Notes: generated by a model from the sequence alone, not told the origin. A DNA stretch of 8,481 bases from Nocardioides sp. (GCA_030145945.1 JASLDK010000285.1:1-8481); one strand, 5' to 3'; counted from the first letter of the stretch, positions 1-5,515 are shown. Translations and numbers: made by a program.

Positions 1-219
1 GGCATCGTCGCCGAGATCTCCGCCGCCCTCGCAGGCCAGCAGGTGGGCATCCTCGAGCTGACGACGGATCTGCGTGACGCACCCATGTCGGGCGGTCAGC
101 TGTTCGAGGCGCGCGCGACGCTCGAGGCTCCGACGGGTGCCAGCGTTGATGACCTGCGTGGCCTGCTCGAGGGGATCGCCGACGAGTTGATGGTGGAGAT
201 CACGCTGTCGGACGGGTGA
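1..219 (+). CDS. ACT-domain protein, GcvR-like (3' part only)
   Basis: Only the last 72 codons are present; the frame is open from base 1 and stops with TGA at 217-219. The visible part reads GIVAEISAALAGQQVGILEL near its start, the DRPGIVAxIsxxLAxxgvNIlxL signature that opens an ACT ligand-binding domain. It continues through APMSGGQLFEARATL and ends in LEGIADELMVEITLSDG. This order matches the second ACT domain of proteins annotated as glycine cleavage system repressor (GcvR)-like in actinobacteria, where two ACT domains occur in tandem and the second ends in a conserved IADELMVEI-type helix-strand. A small-molecule-sensing regulatory role is inferred from the family; no DNA-binding domain is visible here. 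The gene converges on the PhnB-like gene, whose stop lies 12 bp away, with no obvious terminator between them. Confidence 0.8.
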   Translation, partial: GIVAEISAALAGQQVGILELTTDLRDAPMSGGQLFEARATLEAPTGASVDDLRGLLEGIADELMVEITLSDG

Positions 220-231
220 CGGCAGCGACGT

Positions 232-705
232 TCACGAGCCGTCGTACGCCGACTGCAACTCGGCCACGTCGATCTTGCCCATCTTCAGCATCGCTTGGCA
301 GACCCGCTGGTTGGCCTGCGAGGTGTAGTCGCCGCTGAGCTCCTCGAGCTCGCGCGGGATGACCTGCCAGGAGACGCCGTACCTGTCCTTGCACCAACCG
401 CACGGACCGGACTAACAGCCGTAAGCGGTGAGGATCTCCCAATAGTGATCCACTTCGTCCTGCCCCTCGCCGCGCAGATAGAACGAGAACACCTCGTTGA
501 GATGGAACTCGGGGCCGGCGTTCAGGCCGATCACCTCGTGCCCGGCCACGGTGAACTCGACGACCTCGGCAACCGACGTGCCGGGTTCGGTCCACGCCGT
601 GACCACGCGACCGACCGACGAATTCGGGATGTGCTCGGCATAGAAGCGTGCCGCCTCGACGGCCTGGTTGTTGCCGAACCACAGGTGAGTGCGTACCGAA
701 ACCAT
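232..705 (-). pseudogene. PhnB-like VOC protein with in-frame amber stop
   Basis: Read from ATG at 705 to TGA at 234-232 this is 157 codons, close to the normal length of PhnB / 3-demethylubiquinone methyltransferase-like VOC proteins. Codon 98 is TAG (414-412). The 97 codons before it begin MVSVRTHLWFGNNQAVEAA and contain FYAEHIPNSSVG and NAGPEFHLNEVFSFY. The 59 codons after it, in the same frame, read SGPCGWCKDRYGVSWQVIPR and then QAMLKMGKIDVAELQSAY, the family's conserved C-terminal half. A one-base change GAG to TAG would explain the stop, because many relatives carry Glu about here and spacing on both sides is intact. The start has a good ribosome site (GAGGAG at 717-712, 6 nt upstream). 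Either the gene is a recent pseudogene, the stop is read through, or there is a sequencing error. The lost half carries the second beta-alpha-beta module, so a 97-residue product is unlikely to be active. Confidence 0.8.
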
Positions 706-806
706 GATGCTCTCCTCGTTCCTGGCTCCCGAGGCCCTCGGGTGAAGGCTCCTGGACTCTTCGACTTCATCGGCGGGGTGGAATCATCGGTTCGCCGTGC
801 CTCGGA

Positions 807-1199
807 TCAGTCGAGGCAGAACTCGTTGCCCTCGACGTCCTGCATCACCTGGCAGGACTCGTTCTCCTCGTCCGCGAGAAGCAACTGGAGTCGCGTTGCG
901 CCGAGCGCTTCGAGACGGGCGGCCTCCGCCTCGATGACGGCCAGACGTTCCTCGCCCACCAAGCCGGTGGCAACACGGACGTCGAGATGGAGCCGGTTCT
1001 TGACCGTCTTGGTCTCGGGCACGCGCTGGAAGTAGAAGCGCGGGCCCACGCCGGTCGGATCCTGGCAGACGGCCCATGCATCGTCGGGATCGGGAGCACC
1101 CGGCGGGTCGACGTATCCGATGGCGTGCTTCCAGAAGTCGGCCACCGCACGCGGGCTCGTGCAGTCGAAGGTCACCTGGACCTGTCGGACGTGTGTCAT
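807..1199 (-). CDS. VOC family protein (glyoxalase-like domain)
   Basis: The 130-residue protein is one vicinal-oxygen-chelate unit made of two beta-alpha-beta-beta-beta modules. The first module starts VRQVQVTFDCTSPRAVADFW (residues 4-23), the usual strand plus helix of the Glyoxalase_6 type. The second starts at NRLHLDVRV (residues 68-76), where H71 sits at a typical metal-ligand position. It ends with VMQDVEGNEFCLD (118-130), the closing strand of the family, with E127 as a possible ligand. Length is normal for the family. The substrate cannot be read from sequence; relatives include glyoxalases, dioxygenases and many uncharacterised proteins. The ATG at 1199 has no Shine-Dalgarno site, but TAGGCT (1211-1206) stands 6 nt upstream, consistent with a leaderless mRNA. 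The PhnB-like gene follows 101 bp downstream on the same strand with its own ribosome site; co-transcription is possible but not shown. Confidence 0.85.
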   Translation of the reverse strand: MTHVRQVQVTFDCTSPRAVADFWKHAIGYVDPPGAPDPDDAWAVCQDPTGVGPRFYFQRVPETKTVKNRLHLDVRVATGLVGEERLAVIEAEAARLEALGATRLQLLLADEENESCQVMQDVEGNEFCLD

Positions 1200-1205
1200 G
1201 TCATC

Positions 1206-1211
1206 AGCCTA
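1206..1211 (-). promoter_or_regulatory. Candidate -10 element of the VOC gene
   Basis: TAGGCT fits the actinobacterial TAnnnT -10 form and ends 6 nt before the ATG at 1199. No good -35 is seen 16-19 bp further upstream. The position would place the transcript start at or next to the start codon. Confidence 0.35.
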
Positions 1212-1281
1212 GACACGGAGTCGTCCGGGAAATGGTTGATGAATCTCATCCGTTTTCACCCCGGCCCGGGAGCGTGCCCGC

Positions 1282-1378
1282 TACTCTCGGTCTCGGTTCC
1301 CCAACCAAAGCGTGCCCGACGAACCCCACACTCGCCGGGCACGGAACGCCCTGCCCGGCTCTGCCCGGCAGGGCGTTC
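1282..1378 (+). ncRNA. Candidate structured small RNA (speculative)
   Basis: A TAnnnT hexamer, TACTCT, lies at 1282-1287. From about 1294 the sequence is almost continuously self-complementary: GGTT/AACC (1295-1298 with 1303-1306), then CGTGCCCG (1311-1318) pairing perfectly with CGGGCACG (1336-1343), then directly abutting a 12-bp stem (1344-1355 with 1367-1378). No open reading frame with coding character accompanies it on either strand. A transcript of about 85 nt ending at the last hairpin is conceivable. There is no U-tract after the hairpin and no clear -35. The structures are equally valid on the other strand, where they would lie upstream of the VOC gene. I do not recognise a known RNA family. 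Confidence 0.2.
1344..1378. terminator. Strong GC-rich hairpin without T-tract
   Basis: GAACGCCCTGCC (1344-1355) pairs perfectly with GGCAGGGCGTTC (1367-1378). Inside, after one C-C mismatch, GGC and GCC can pair around a TCT loop. Such long GC-rich hairpins often act as bidirectional terminators in actinobacteria. Here it lies between the VOC gene and the tRNA operon, both on the minus strand, about 300 bp beyond the tRNA operon's own terminator, so what it would terminate is unclear. Confidence 0.45.
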
Positions 1379-1660
1379 GTGATTGCGCGATCGCTGGGTC
1401 GCAGGCAAAGCCTCGGTGGACCCAGGTAAAGCCTTCGCGAAGTCGGCACACAGCCGGTCGCCGCCGTCCTACGCTGCAAGTCCTCGACCTGCGTTCGGTT
1501 CCCTGGCGCAGGCCGGCCACGGTGAGGCATCCCCACTCTGTCTCGCCCTGGGCGGGCGCTCCCCACGAAGTTCATCGAGCTCCCGACGGACCCGGTACGC
1601 CGGGTGTCTGTTCCGTCGCAGGAAAGCGCGCCTGCGGCGGAGCAGACGACGGCGCCTGTC
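1379..1660. other. Non-coding stretch with minor repeats
   Basis: I see no gene with credible coding content here on either strand. The only structure of note is at 1394-1425, where CTGGGTC pairs with GACCCAG around a nested AGGC/GCCT hairpin. The words GGCAAAGCCT (1404-1413) and GGTAAAGCCT (1425-1434) repeat 21 bp apart, and the palindrome TTCGCGAA follows them. Function unknown; it may simply be spacer between the tRNA operon terminator and the VOC gene. Confidence 0.4.
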
Positions 1661-1667
1661 GAGGGTC

Positions 1668-1714
1668 TGGAAAAGAATCAGCCCCCGATCTGCGTTTCCG
1701 CAGGTCAGGGGCTG
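1668..1714 (-). terminator. Rho-independent terminator of the tRNA operon
   Basis: On the minus strand AGCCCCTGACCTGCG (1713-1699) pairs with CGCAGATCGGGGGCT (1694-1680) around a GAAA tetraloop. The 15-bp stem has one G-U pair and one C-A mismatch. It is followed by GATTCTTTTCC, a short T-rich tail. It begins about 10 nt after the encoded CCA of tRNA-Val(GAC), so it is the natural end of the Gly-Cys-Val operon. Confidence 0.8.
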
Positions 1715-1723
1715 TTCTCGTGC

Positions 1724-1798
1724 TGGTGGGCGATACTGGGTTTGAACCAGTGACCTCTTCCGTGTCAAGGAAGCGCGCTACCGCTGCGCCAATCGCCC
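1724..1798 (-). tRNA. tRNA-Val (anticodon GAC)
   Basis: The 72-nt body (1798-1727) folds as a cloverleaf: acceptor GGGCGAT/ATCGCCC, D-stem GCGC/GCGC, anticodon arm CTTCC-TTGACAC-GGAAG and T-arm ACTGG-TTCAAAC-CCAGT, with discriminator A. Anticodon GAC reads the Val codons GUC and GUU. The 3' CCA is encoded (1726-1724). It is the last gene of the operon, 14 nt after tRNA-Cys. It differs from the tRNA-Val(CAC) at 5307 at only five positions, two of which are the compensated 31-39 pair. Confidence 0.97.
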
Positions 1799-1812
1799 GT
1801 GTGGAGTTGTGG

Positions 1813-1886
1813 TGGAGGTGGGTACGGGATTTGAACCCGTGTACACGGATTTGCAGTCCGTTGCCTCGCCTCTCGGCCAACCCACC
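1813..1886 (-). tRNA. tRNA-Cys (anticodon GCA)
   Basis: Acceptor GGTGGGT/ACCCACC (1886-1880 with 1823-1817), discriminator T at 1816, encoded CCA at 1815-1813. The anticodon arm is ACGGA-CTGCAAA-TCCGT, so anticodon GCA for Cys; the T-loop TTCAAAT is standard. The body is 71 nt. It is the middle gene of the Gly-Cys-Val operon: tRNA-Gly ends 52 nt upstream and tRNA-Val starts 14 nt downstream. Confidence 0.97.
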
Positions 1887-1893
1887 GCGATGC

Positions 1894-1932
1894 GGTCAGA
1901 ACCACTGACCTGGTCAGGCAGTGGGTCTGACC
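1894..1932. repeat. Inverted repeat between tRNA-Gly and tRNA-Cys
   Basis: Arms 1894-1907 and 1919-1932 pair over 14 positions with one A-G mismatch (GGTCAGA with TCTGACC, CCACTG with CAGTGG). The 11-nt loop contains CCTGGTCAGG. It nearly fills the 52-nt spacer between the two tRNAs. In the polycistronic precursor this would be a stable hairpin next to both processing sites. There is no T-tract, so a terminator is unlikely. Confidence 0.8.
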
Positions 1933-1938
1933 ACTCCG

Positions 1939-2011
<73 letters not shown>

Positions 2012-2060
2012 ATTGCTCCGCTTTGCTTGCCTTTCGGCCCGCCCTGCGGTGCGTTTCAGA

Positions 2061-2089
2061 ACATTAGCCGATCCCTGGAGGGGTGCCAA
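2061..2089 (-). promoter_or_regulatory. Promoter of the tRNA Gly-Cys-Val operon
   Basis: On the minus strand TTGGCA (2089-2084) and TAATGT (2066-2061) are separated by exactly 17 bp, a good match to a housekeeping sigma promoter. Transcription would start near 2054, giving a leader of about 40 nt before tRNA-Gly. The -35 overlaps an imperfect inverted repeat that lies just downstream of the GAF regulator gene. Confidence 0.65.
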
Positions 2090-2109
2090 AACGGGGGTCC
2101 CTTTTCGGC
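2085..2109 (-). terminator. Imperfect hairpin after the GAF regulator gene
   Basis: The arms 2085-2095 and 2099-2109 (GCC-A4-CGGG and CCC-T4-CGGC on the plus strand) form an 11-bp stem with a 3-nt loop. In minus-strand RNA there is one G-U pair and one A-G mismatch. It starts 22 nt after the regulator's stop codon. It has no separate U-tail, so termination is only possible. It overlaps the -35 of the tRNA operon promoter. Confidence 0.35.
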
Positions 2110-2131
2110 ATGTCGGCAGGTCTTCGCGACC

Positions 2132-3310
2132 TCAGGCGGGCCGGTCGCCGATGACCTGGAGGGTGACCCCGTCGCCGAGTCGATAGGGGTTGGTGGCGAG
2201 CAGGGCGCCGAGCGTGCGGCGCATCCGGGAGATCTCGGCTCGCACGGTGACCTGGTGCTCGCTGTCGCCGTACAGGCTCTGGCTCAACTGGCCTGCGGTT
2301 CGACCCGTCGGACCCGCTCCGGCAACGGCGGCGAGCAGGTCCGCATGTCGGGGGGTGAGGGCCACTCGCCAGGGCGAGTCGCTGCCGCGCACCTCCAAGG
2401 TGGCGGGGGAGCGCGTGAGGTCGAGGGTGGCGTCGAGGACCTGGTCGGAGGTCGATGGTCGGATCAACCATCCGCCGTGCAGGCGCTCCGGCAGGCACAA
2501 CCCGAGACCGGGGACGGCGAGGGCGCGATCGGCGCGTGGTGCCTCGAGACGGTCGCGGACCGCGACGCCGCGGTGGGCGGCGATCCAGCCGTGGTCGTCG
2601 ACCACGATCAACGGTCCGTTGGCGCCGGACAACAACGGCTCCGCCGTACGCCGCAACTGGTCCAGACGTTCCTCGTGGTGGCGCCACAGGCGGGCCTCCG
2701 CCAGACGGACCGAGGCGGTGACCAGGGCCTCGATGGCCGGATGCAGGGTGAGGGCAGGGCCACTCACGTCGACGATGCCGAGCAGCGAGCCGTCGATCGG
2801 GTCGTGAATGGGGGAGGCGGTGCAGTACCAGGGAACTTGCGCGTTCTCGAAGTGCTCGGCCGAGAACAACTGGACGGGAGCCGCCTCCGCGAGAGCGGTG
2901 CCGATCGCATTGGTGCCGACCGTCGCCTCGGTCCATGTCGCACCGTCAGTGAAACCGAGGCAGTCGGCCTGACGCTTCACCCGCGGAGATCCGCTGCGCC
3001 ACAGCACGACGCCATCGTGATCGGTCACCACGACCAGATAGTTCGATGCGTCCGCAGCACTCAGCAGCAACTCGCGGATCTCGTCGATCACCAAAGAGAG
3101 CCGCGAGGCCCGACGTCGCTCCTCGACCTCCGAGGGGATCAGCGGGTCACGGCCGTTGTGGCCATCAGGATCGATCCCGAGGTCGAGCACCCGACGCCAG
3201 GACCGGGCCACGACCGCGCGCGGCCGCTCGGGCGGCGCGGACCCGGCGAGCACCGCATCGTGGATCCGAACCAGGTTGCGGGCCCGGGCGGCGAGGTCGT
3301 GCGTGGGCAT
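2132..3310 (-). CDS. GAF-domain transcriptional regulator, winged-helix C-terminus
   Basis: A 392-residue protein in three parts. Residues 1-80 are an N-terminal helical segment with RPRAVVARSWRRVLDLGIDP, the start typical of AcoR-like activators. Residues 85-205 are a GAF sensor domain with WTEATVGTNAIGTALAE (126-142), WYCTASPIHDPIDGSLLGIV (161-180) and DVSGP. Residues 315-385 form a winged-helix-like region, LTPRHADLLAAVA then VTVRAEISRMRRTLG and a closing NPYRLGDGV hairpin. Unlike true AcoR proteins it has no AAA+ sigma54-activating domain and no Fis helix, as expected for a lineage without sigma54. In actinobacteria such proteins often sit beside dehydrogenases or monooxygenases and are presumed to sense the substrate. 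Here the gene is divergent from the flavin monooxygenase with 92 bp between start codons, so it is the likely regulator of that gene and perhaps of itself. TAGGGT lies 6 nt before the ATG and may be the -10 of a leaderless mRNA. Confidence 0.85.
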   Translation of the reverse strand: MPTHDLAARARNLVRIHDAVLAGSAPPERPRAVVARSWRRVLDLGIDPDGHNGRDPLIPSEVEERRRASRLSLVIDEIRELLLSAADASNYLVVVTDHDGVVLWRSGSPRVKRQADCLGFTDGATWTEATVGTNAIGTALAEAAPVQLFSAEHFENAQVPWYCTASPIHDPIDGSLLGIVDVSGPALTLHPAIEALVTASVRLAEARLWRHHEERLDQLRRTAEPLLSGANGPLIVVDDHGWIAAHRGVAVRDRLEAPRADRALAVPGLGLCLPERLHGGWLIRPSTSDQVLDATLDLTRSPATLEVRGSDSPWRVALTPRHADLLAAVAGAGPTGRTAGQLSQSLYGDSEHQVTVRAEISRMRRTLGALLATNPYRLGDGVTLQVIGDRPA

Positions 3311-3316
3311 GGTTCC

Positions 3317-3322
3317 ACCCTA
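3317..3322 (-). promoter_or_regulatory. Candidate -10 element of the GAF regulator gene
   Basis: TAGGGT on the minus strand ends 6 nt before the ATG at 3310. The overlapping GGTGGA could alternatively act as a weak ribosome site. No clear -35 is visible at the expected spacing. Confidence 0.35.
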
Positions 3323-3331
3323 GATCCATGC

Positions 3332-3392
3332 TGTGACGTGGGCCACATGCAACATGGTGCAACGGTTCCCGGACACCGCCGTGGCGGGGTCC
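3332..3392. promoter_or_regulatory. Repeat-rich control region of the regulator/monooxygenase pair
   Basis: Three repeat structures lie in the 92-bp divergent spacer. TGTGACGTGGGCCACA (3332-3347) has TGTG/CACA arms. TGCAAC occurs twice in the same direction (3348-3353 and 3358-3363), 10 bp apart, one helical turn, as expected for two protein subunits on one face. GGAC-A-CCGCC and GGCGG-G-GTCC (3371-3380 and 3383-3392) form a 22-bp imperfect palindrome ending 10 bp before the monooxygenase ATG. Any could be the GAF regulator's operator; the sequence alone does not decide which. Confidence 0.4.
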
Positions 3393-3402
3393 ACTTCTCG
3401 GC

Positions 3403-5226
3403 ATGACCCAGCTCGACGACCGGCCCGACACCACGGCCGCCACCGACCCCGCCACCGCCTGGTTCGCGGCCTTCGAGGACGCCCTCGTCGCCCGCGACAT
3501 CGACCGTGCCTCCGGCCTCTTCGCCGCGACCAGCTTCTGGCGCGACCTCGTCGCCTTCTCCTGGAACCTCACGACCGTCGAGAACCCCGACGGCGTGGCT
3601 GACTTGCTCGCCAACACTCTCGACCGAGTCGACCCACGCGGGTTCCGGCTCACCGAGCCGGCCGCAACGGCCGACGGCGTCACCACCGCCTGGTTCGAAT
3701 TCGAGACCGCGGTCGGCCGCGGCCGCGGGCTCGTGCGGGTGATCGACGAGGACGGCCCCAAGGCCTGGACCTTCCTCACCACGCTCTACGAGATCAAGGG
3801 CCACGAGGAGTCCAAGGGCGTGAGACGTCCGATGGGCGCCGAGCACGGCGCCAACAAGGATCGGGTGACCTGGCTGGAGAAGCGGCAGGCGGAGGAGGCC
3901 GCGCTCGGCGTCGAGACCCAGCCCTACGTGCTCGTCGTCGGCGGCGGCCAGGGCGGCATCGCTCTCGGAGCGCGTCTGCGCCAGCTCGGCGTACCGGCTC
4001 TGGTGATCGACAAGAACCCGCGCCCCGGCGACCAGTGGCGCAACCGCTACAAGTCGCTGTGCCTGCACGACCCGGTCTGGTACGACCACCTGCCGTACCT
4101 CAAGTTTCCCGACAACTGGCCGGTCTTCGCGCCCAAGGACAAGGTCGGCGACTGGCTCGAGTTCTACACGCGGGTGATGGAGGTGCCCTACTGGTCGAAC
4201 ACGATCGCCACCAACGCGTCGTACGACGAGGACGCGGGCGAGTGGAGCGTCACCATCGAGCGTGAGGGCAAGCCGATGGTGCTCAAGCCCACGCACCTCG
4301 TGATGGCGACCGGAATGTCCGGCAAGGCCAACGTGCCGTCGTACCCGGGGGCAGATGTGTTCCGGGGCGAGCAGCACCACTCCTCCCAGCACCCCGGACC
4401 GGACGCCTACAGCGGCAAGAAGGTCGTGGTGATCGGCAGCAACAACTCCGCCTTCGACATCTGCGGGGCGCTGTGGGAGCACGGTGCCGACGTGACGATG
4501 GTGCAGCGGTCCTCCACGCACATCGTCAAGAGCGACACCCTGATGGACATCGGGCTCGGCGACCTCTACTCGGAGCGGGCGGTCGAGGCCGGCGTCACCA
4601 CCGAGAAGGCCGACCTGATCTTCGCCTCGCTGCCCTACAAGATCATGCACGAGTTCCAGATCCCGCTCTACGACCAGATGCGTGAGCGCGACAAGGACTT
4701 CTATGACCGGATGGAGGCTGCCGGGTTCGACCTCGACTGGGGCGACGACGGATCCGGCCTCTTGATGAAGTTCCTGCGGCGCGGCTCGTGCTACTACATC
4801 GACGTCGGTGCGGCCGAGCTCGTGGCGTGCGGCGACGTCAAGCTCGCCCACGGTCAGGTCGACCACCTGACTGAGACGTCCGTCGTGCTCGCGGACGGCA
4901 CCGAACTCCCGGCCGACCTCGTCGTCTACGCCACTGGCTACGGCTCGATGAACGGATGGGCGGCTGACCTGATCAGCCAGGAGGTCGCGGATCGTGTCGG
5001 CAAGGTCTGGGGGCTTGGTTCCGACACGACGAAGGACCCCGGCCCGTGGGAGGGCGAGCAGCGCAACATGTGGAAGCCGACCCAGCAGGAGAACCTCTGG
5101 TTCCACGGCGGCAACCTGCACCAGTCGCGCCACTACTCGCTCTACCTGGCCCTGCAGCTGAAGGCCCGGCAGGTCGGCATCGACACCCCCGTCCACCGAC
5201 TCCAGGAGGTCCACCACCTCGGCTGA
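3403..5226 (+). CDS. Flavin monooxygenase with N-terminal NTF2-like domain
   Basis: A 607-residue fusion. Residues about 15-135 look like an NTF2/SnoaL-like fold (WFAAFEDALVARDIDRASGL, FWRDLVAF, AWTFLTTLYEIKGHEE). Residues about 174-600 are an FAD/NAD(P)H-dependent monooxygenase. VLVVGGGQGG (G180-G185) is the FAD Rossmann GxGxxG. FRGEQHHSSQH (320-330) is the FMO fingerprint FxGxxxHxxxH, with His where classic FMOs have Tyr or Phe. VVVIGSNNSA (341-350) is the NAD(P)H site, with Asn in place of the second Gly. VVYATGY (507-513) is the late ATGY motif. The family adds one oxygen atom from O2, as N- or S-oxidation or Baeyer-Villiger insertion; the fused form resembles bacterial type II FMOs, which I recall as Baeyer-Villiger active, but the substrate here is unknown. 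There is no signal peptide. No strong ribosome site precedes ATG 3403 (only GGGG about 14 nt away). The divergent GAF gene probably controls it. Confidence 0.88.
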   Translation: MTQLDDRPDTTAATDPATAWFAAFEDALVARDIDRASGLFAATSFWRDLVAFSWNLTTVENPDGVADLLANTLDRVDPRGFRLTEPAATADGVTTAWFEFETAVGRGRGLVRVIDEDGPKAWTFLTTLYEIKGHEESKGVRRPMGAEHGANKDRVTWLEKRQAEEAALGVETQPYVLVVGGGQGGIALGARLRQLGVPALVIDKNPRPGDQWRNRYKSLCLHDPVWYDHLPYLKFPDNWPVFAPKDKVGDWLEFYTRVMEVPYWSNTIATNASYDEDAGEWSVTIEREGKPMVLKPTHLVMATGMSGKANVPSYPGADVFRGEQHHSSQHPGPDAYSGKKVVVIGSNNSAFDICGALWEHGADVTMVQRSSTHIVKSDTLMDIGLGDLYSERAVEAGVTTEKADLIFASLPYKIMHEFQIPLYDQMRERDKDFYDRMEAAGFDLDWGDDGSGLLMKFLRRGSCYYIDVGAAELVACGDVKLAHGQVDHLTETSVVLADGTELPADLVVYATGYGSMNGWAADLISQEVADRVGKVWGLGSDTTKDPGPWEGEQRNMWKPTQQENLWFHGGNLHQSRHYSLYLALQLKARQVGIDTPVHRLQEVHHLG

Positions 5227-5245
5227 GTGCCCCGAGGAACCCCGA

Positions 5246-5288
5246 TGTGAGCCGCGGTCCGGAGATGCGTTAGAGTCTCCGACCGCGG
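5246..5288 (+). promoter_or_regulatory. tRNA-Val(CAC) promoter enclosed in an inverted repeat
   Basis: TAGAGT (5271-5276) is a good TAnnnT -10, about 30 nt before tRNA-Val; a weak TGTGAG-like -35 lies near 5246-5251. CCGCGGT (5252-5258) pairs with ACCGCGG (5282-5288) and CGGAGA (5260-5265) with TCTCCG (5276-5281), with one bulged C at 5259. The -10 thus sits in the 10-nt loop and the predicted start lies in the right arm. The repeat could be an operator. It could also be the terminator of the upstream monooxygenase gene, since GGTTCCTTTGGTT follows. Confidence 0.5.
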
Positions 5289-5306
5289 TTCCTTTGGTTC
5301 CGTTCC

Positions 5307-5378
5307 GGGCGATTGGCGCAGTGGTAGCGCGCTTCGTTCACACCGAAGAGGTCACTGGTTCGAACCCAGTATCGCCCA
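5307..5378 (+). tRNA. tRNA-Val (anticodon CAC)
   Basis: A 72-nt cloverleaf: acceptor GGGCGAT/ATCGCCC, D-stem GCGC/GCGC, anticodon arm CTTCG-TTCACAC-CGAAG, T-arm ACTGG-TTCGAAC-CCAGT, discriminator A. Anticodon CAC reads GUG, a common Val codon in high-GC genomes. The 3' CCA is not encoded (CCG follows). It stands alone with its own promoter and terminator, 80 bp after the monooxygenase gene. Confidence 0.97.
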
Positions 5379-5383
5379 CCGGA

Positions 5384-5428
5384 AAGCCCCTGATCCGCCC
5401 CAGTAGCGGTCAGGGGTTTGCTAGTTTC
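5384..5428 (+). terminator. Rho-independent terminator of tRNA-Val(CAC)
   Basis: CCCCTGA (5387-5393) pairs with TCAGGGG (5410-5416) and, past a bulged T, CCGC (5395-5398) with GCGG (5406-5409); the loop is CCCAGTA. AA before and TTT after extend the stem, and TTTGCTAGTTTC follows as a T-rich tail. It starts 5 nt after the tRNA end. Its outer arm shares AGCCCCTGA with the terminator after tRNA-Val(GAC). Confidence 0.8.
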
Positions 5429-5460
5429 GGGAGCGTGTTCGAACGTGCGCCGGTTCGACA

Positions 5461-5487
5461 CGACACGCCCACAGCGACGGCGTGTCG
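5461..5487 (-). terminator. Hairpin after the methyltransferase gene
   Basis: CGACACGCC (5461-5469) pairs perfectly with GGCGTGTCG (5479-5487) around a 9-nt loop. It begins 28 nt after the methyltransferase stop codon and lies between that gene and the convergent tRNA-Val. No T-tract follows, so this is a candidate terminator only. Confidence 0.4.
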
Positions 5488-5515
5488 CGGCCAGGTGCCG
5501 CACGAACGGACACGG

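Noticed and set aside
728..742. CCCGAG-GCC-CTCGGG hairpin between the two VOC genes
   Set aside because: A 6-bp stem with no T-tract is expected by chance in DNA this GC-rich; not enough to call a terminator or attenuator.
295..1035. Plus-strand frame across both VOC genes
   Set aside because: It runs antisense to two recognisable minus-strand genes and shows no protein family.
3139..5217. 692-codon open frame antisense to the monooxygenase gene
   Set aside because: Its translation has no family features, is rich in V, G, A, R, L and H as antisense frames in GC-rich DNA are, and it overlaps two well-supported genes.
5437..5444. GTTCGAAC palindrome downstream of the tRNA-Val(CAC) terminator
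   Set aside because: An 8-bp palindrome alone is weak, and it equals the generic T-loop word of tRNAs; no tRNA remnant or attachment-site duplication was seen around it.
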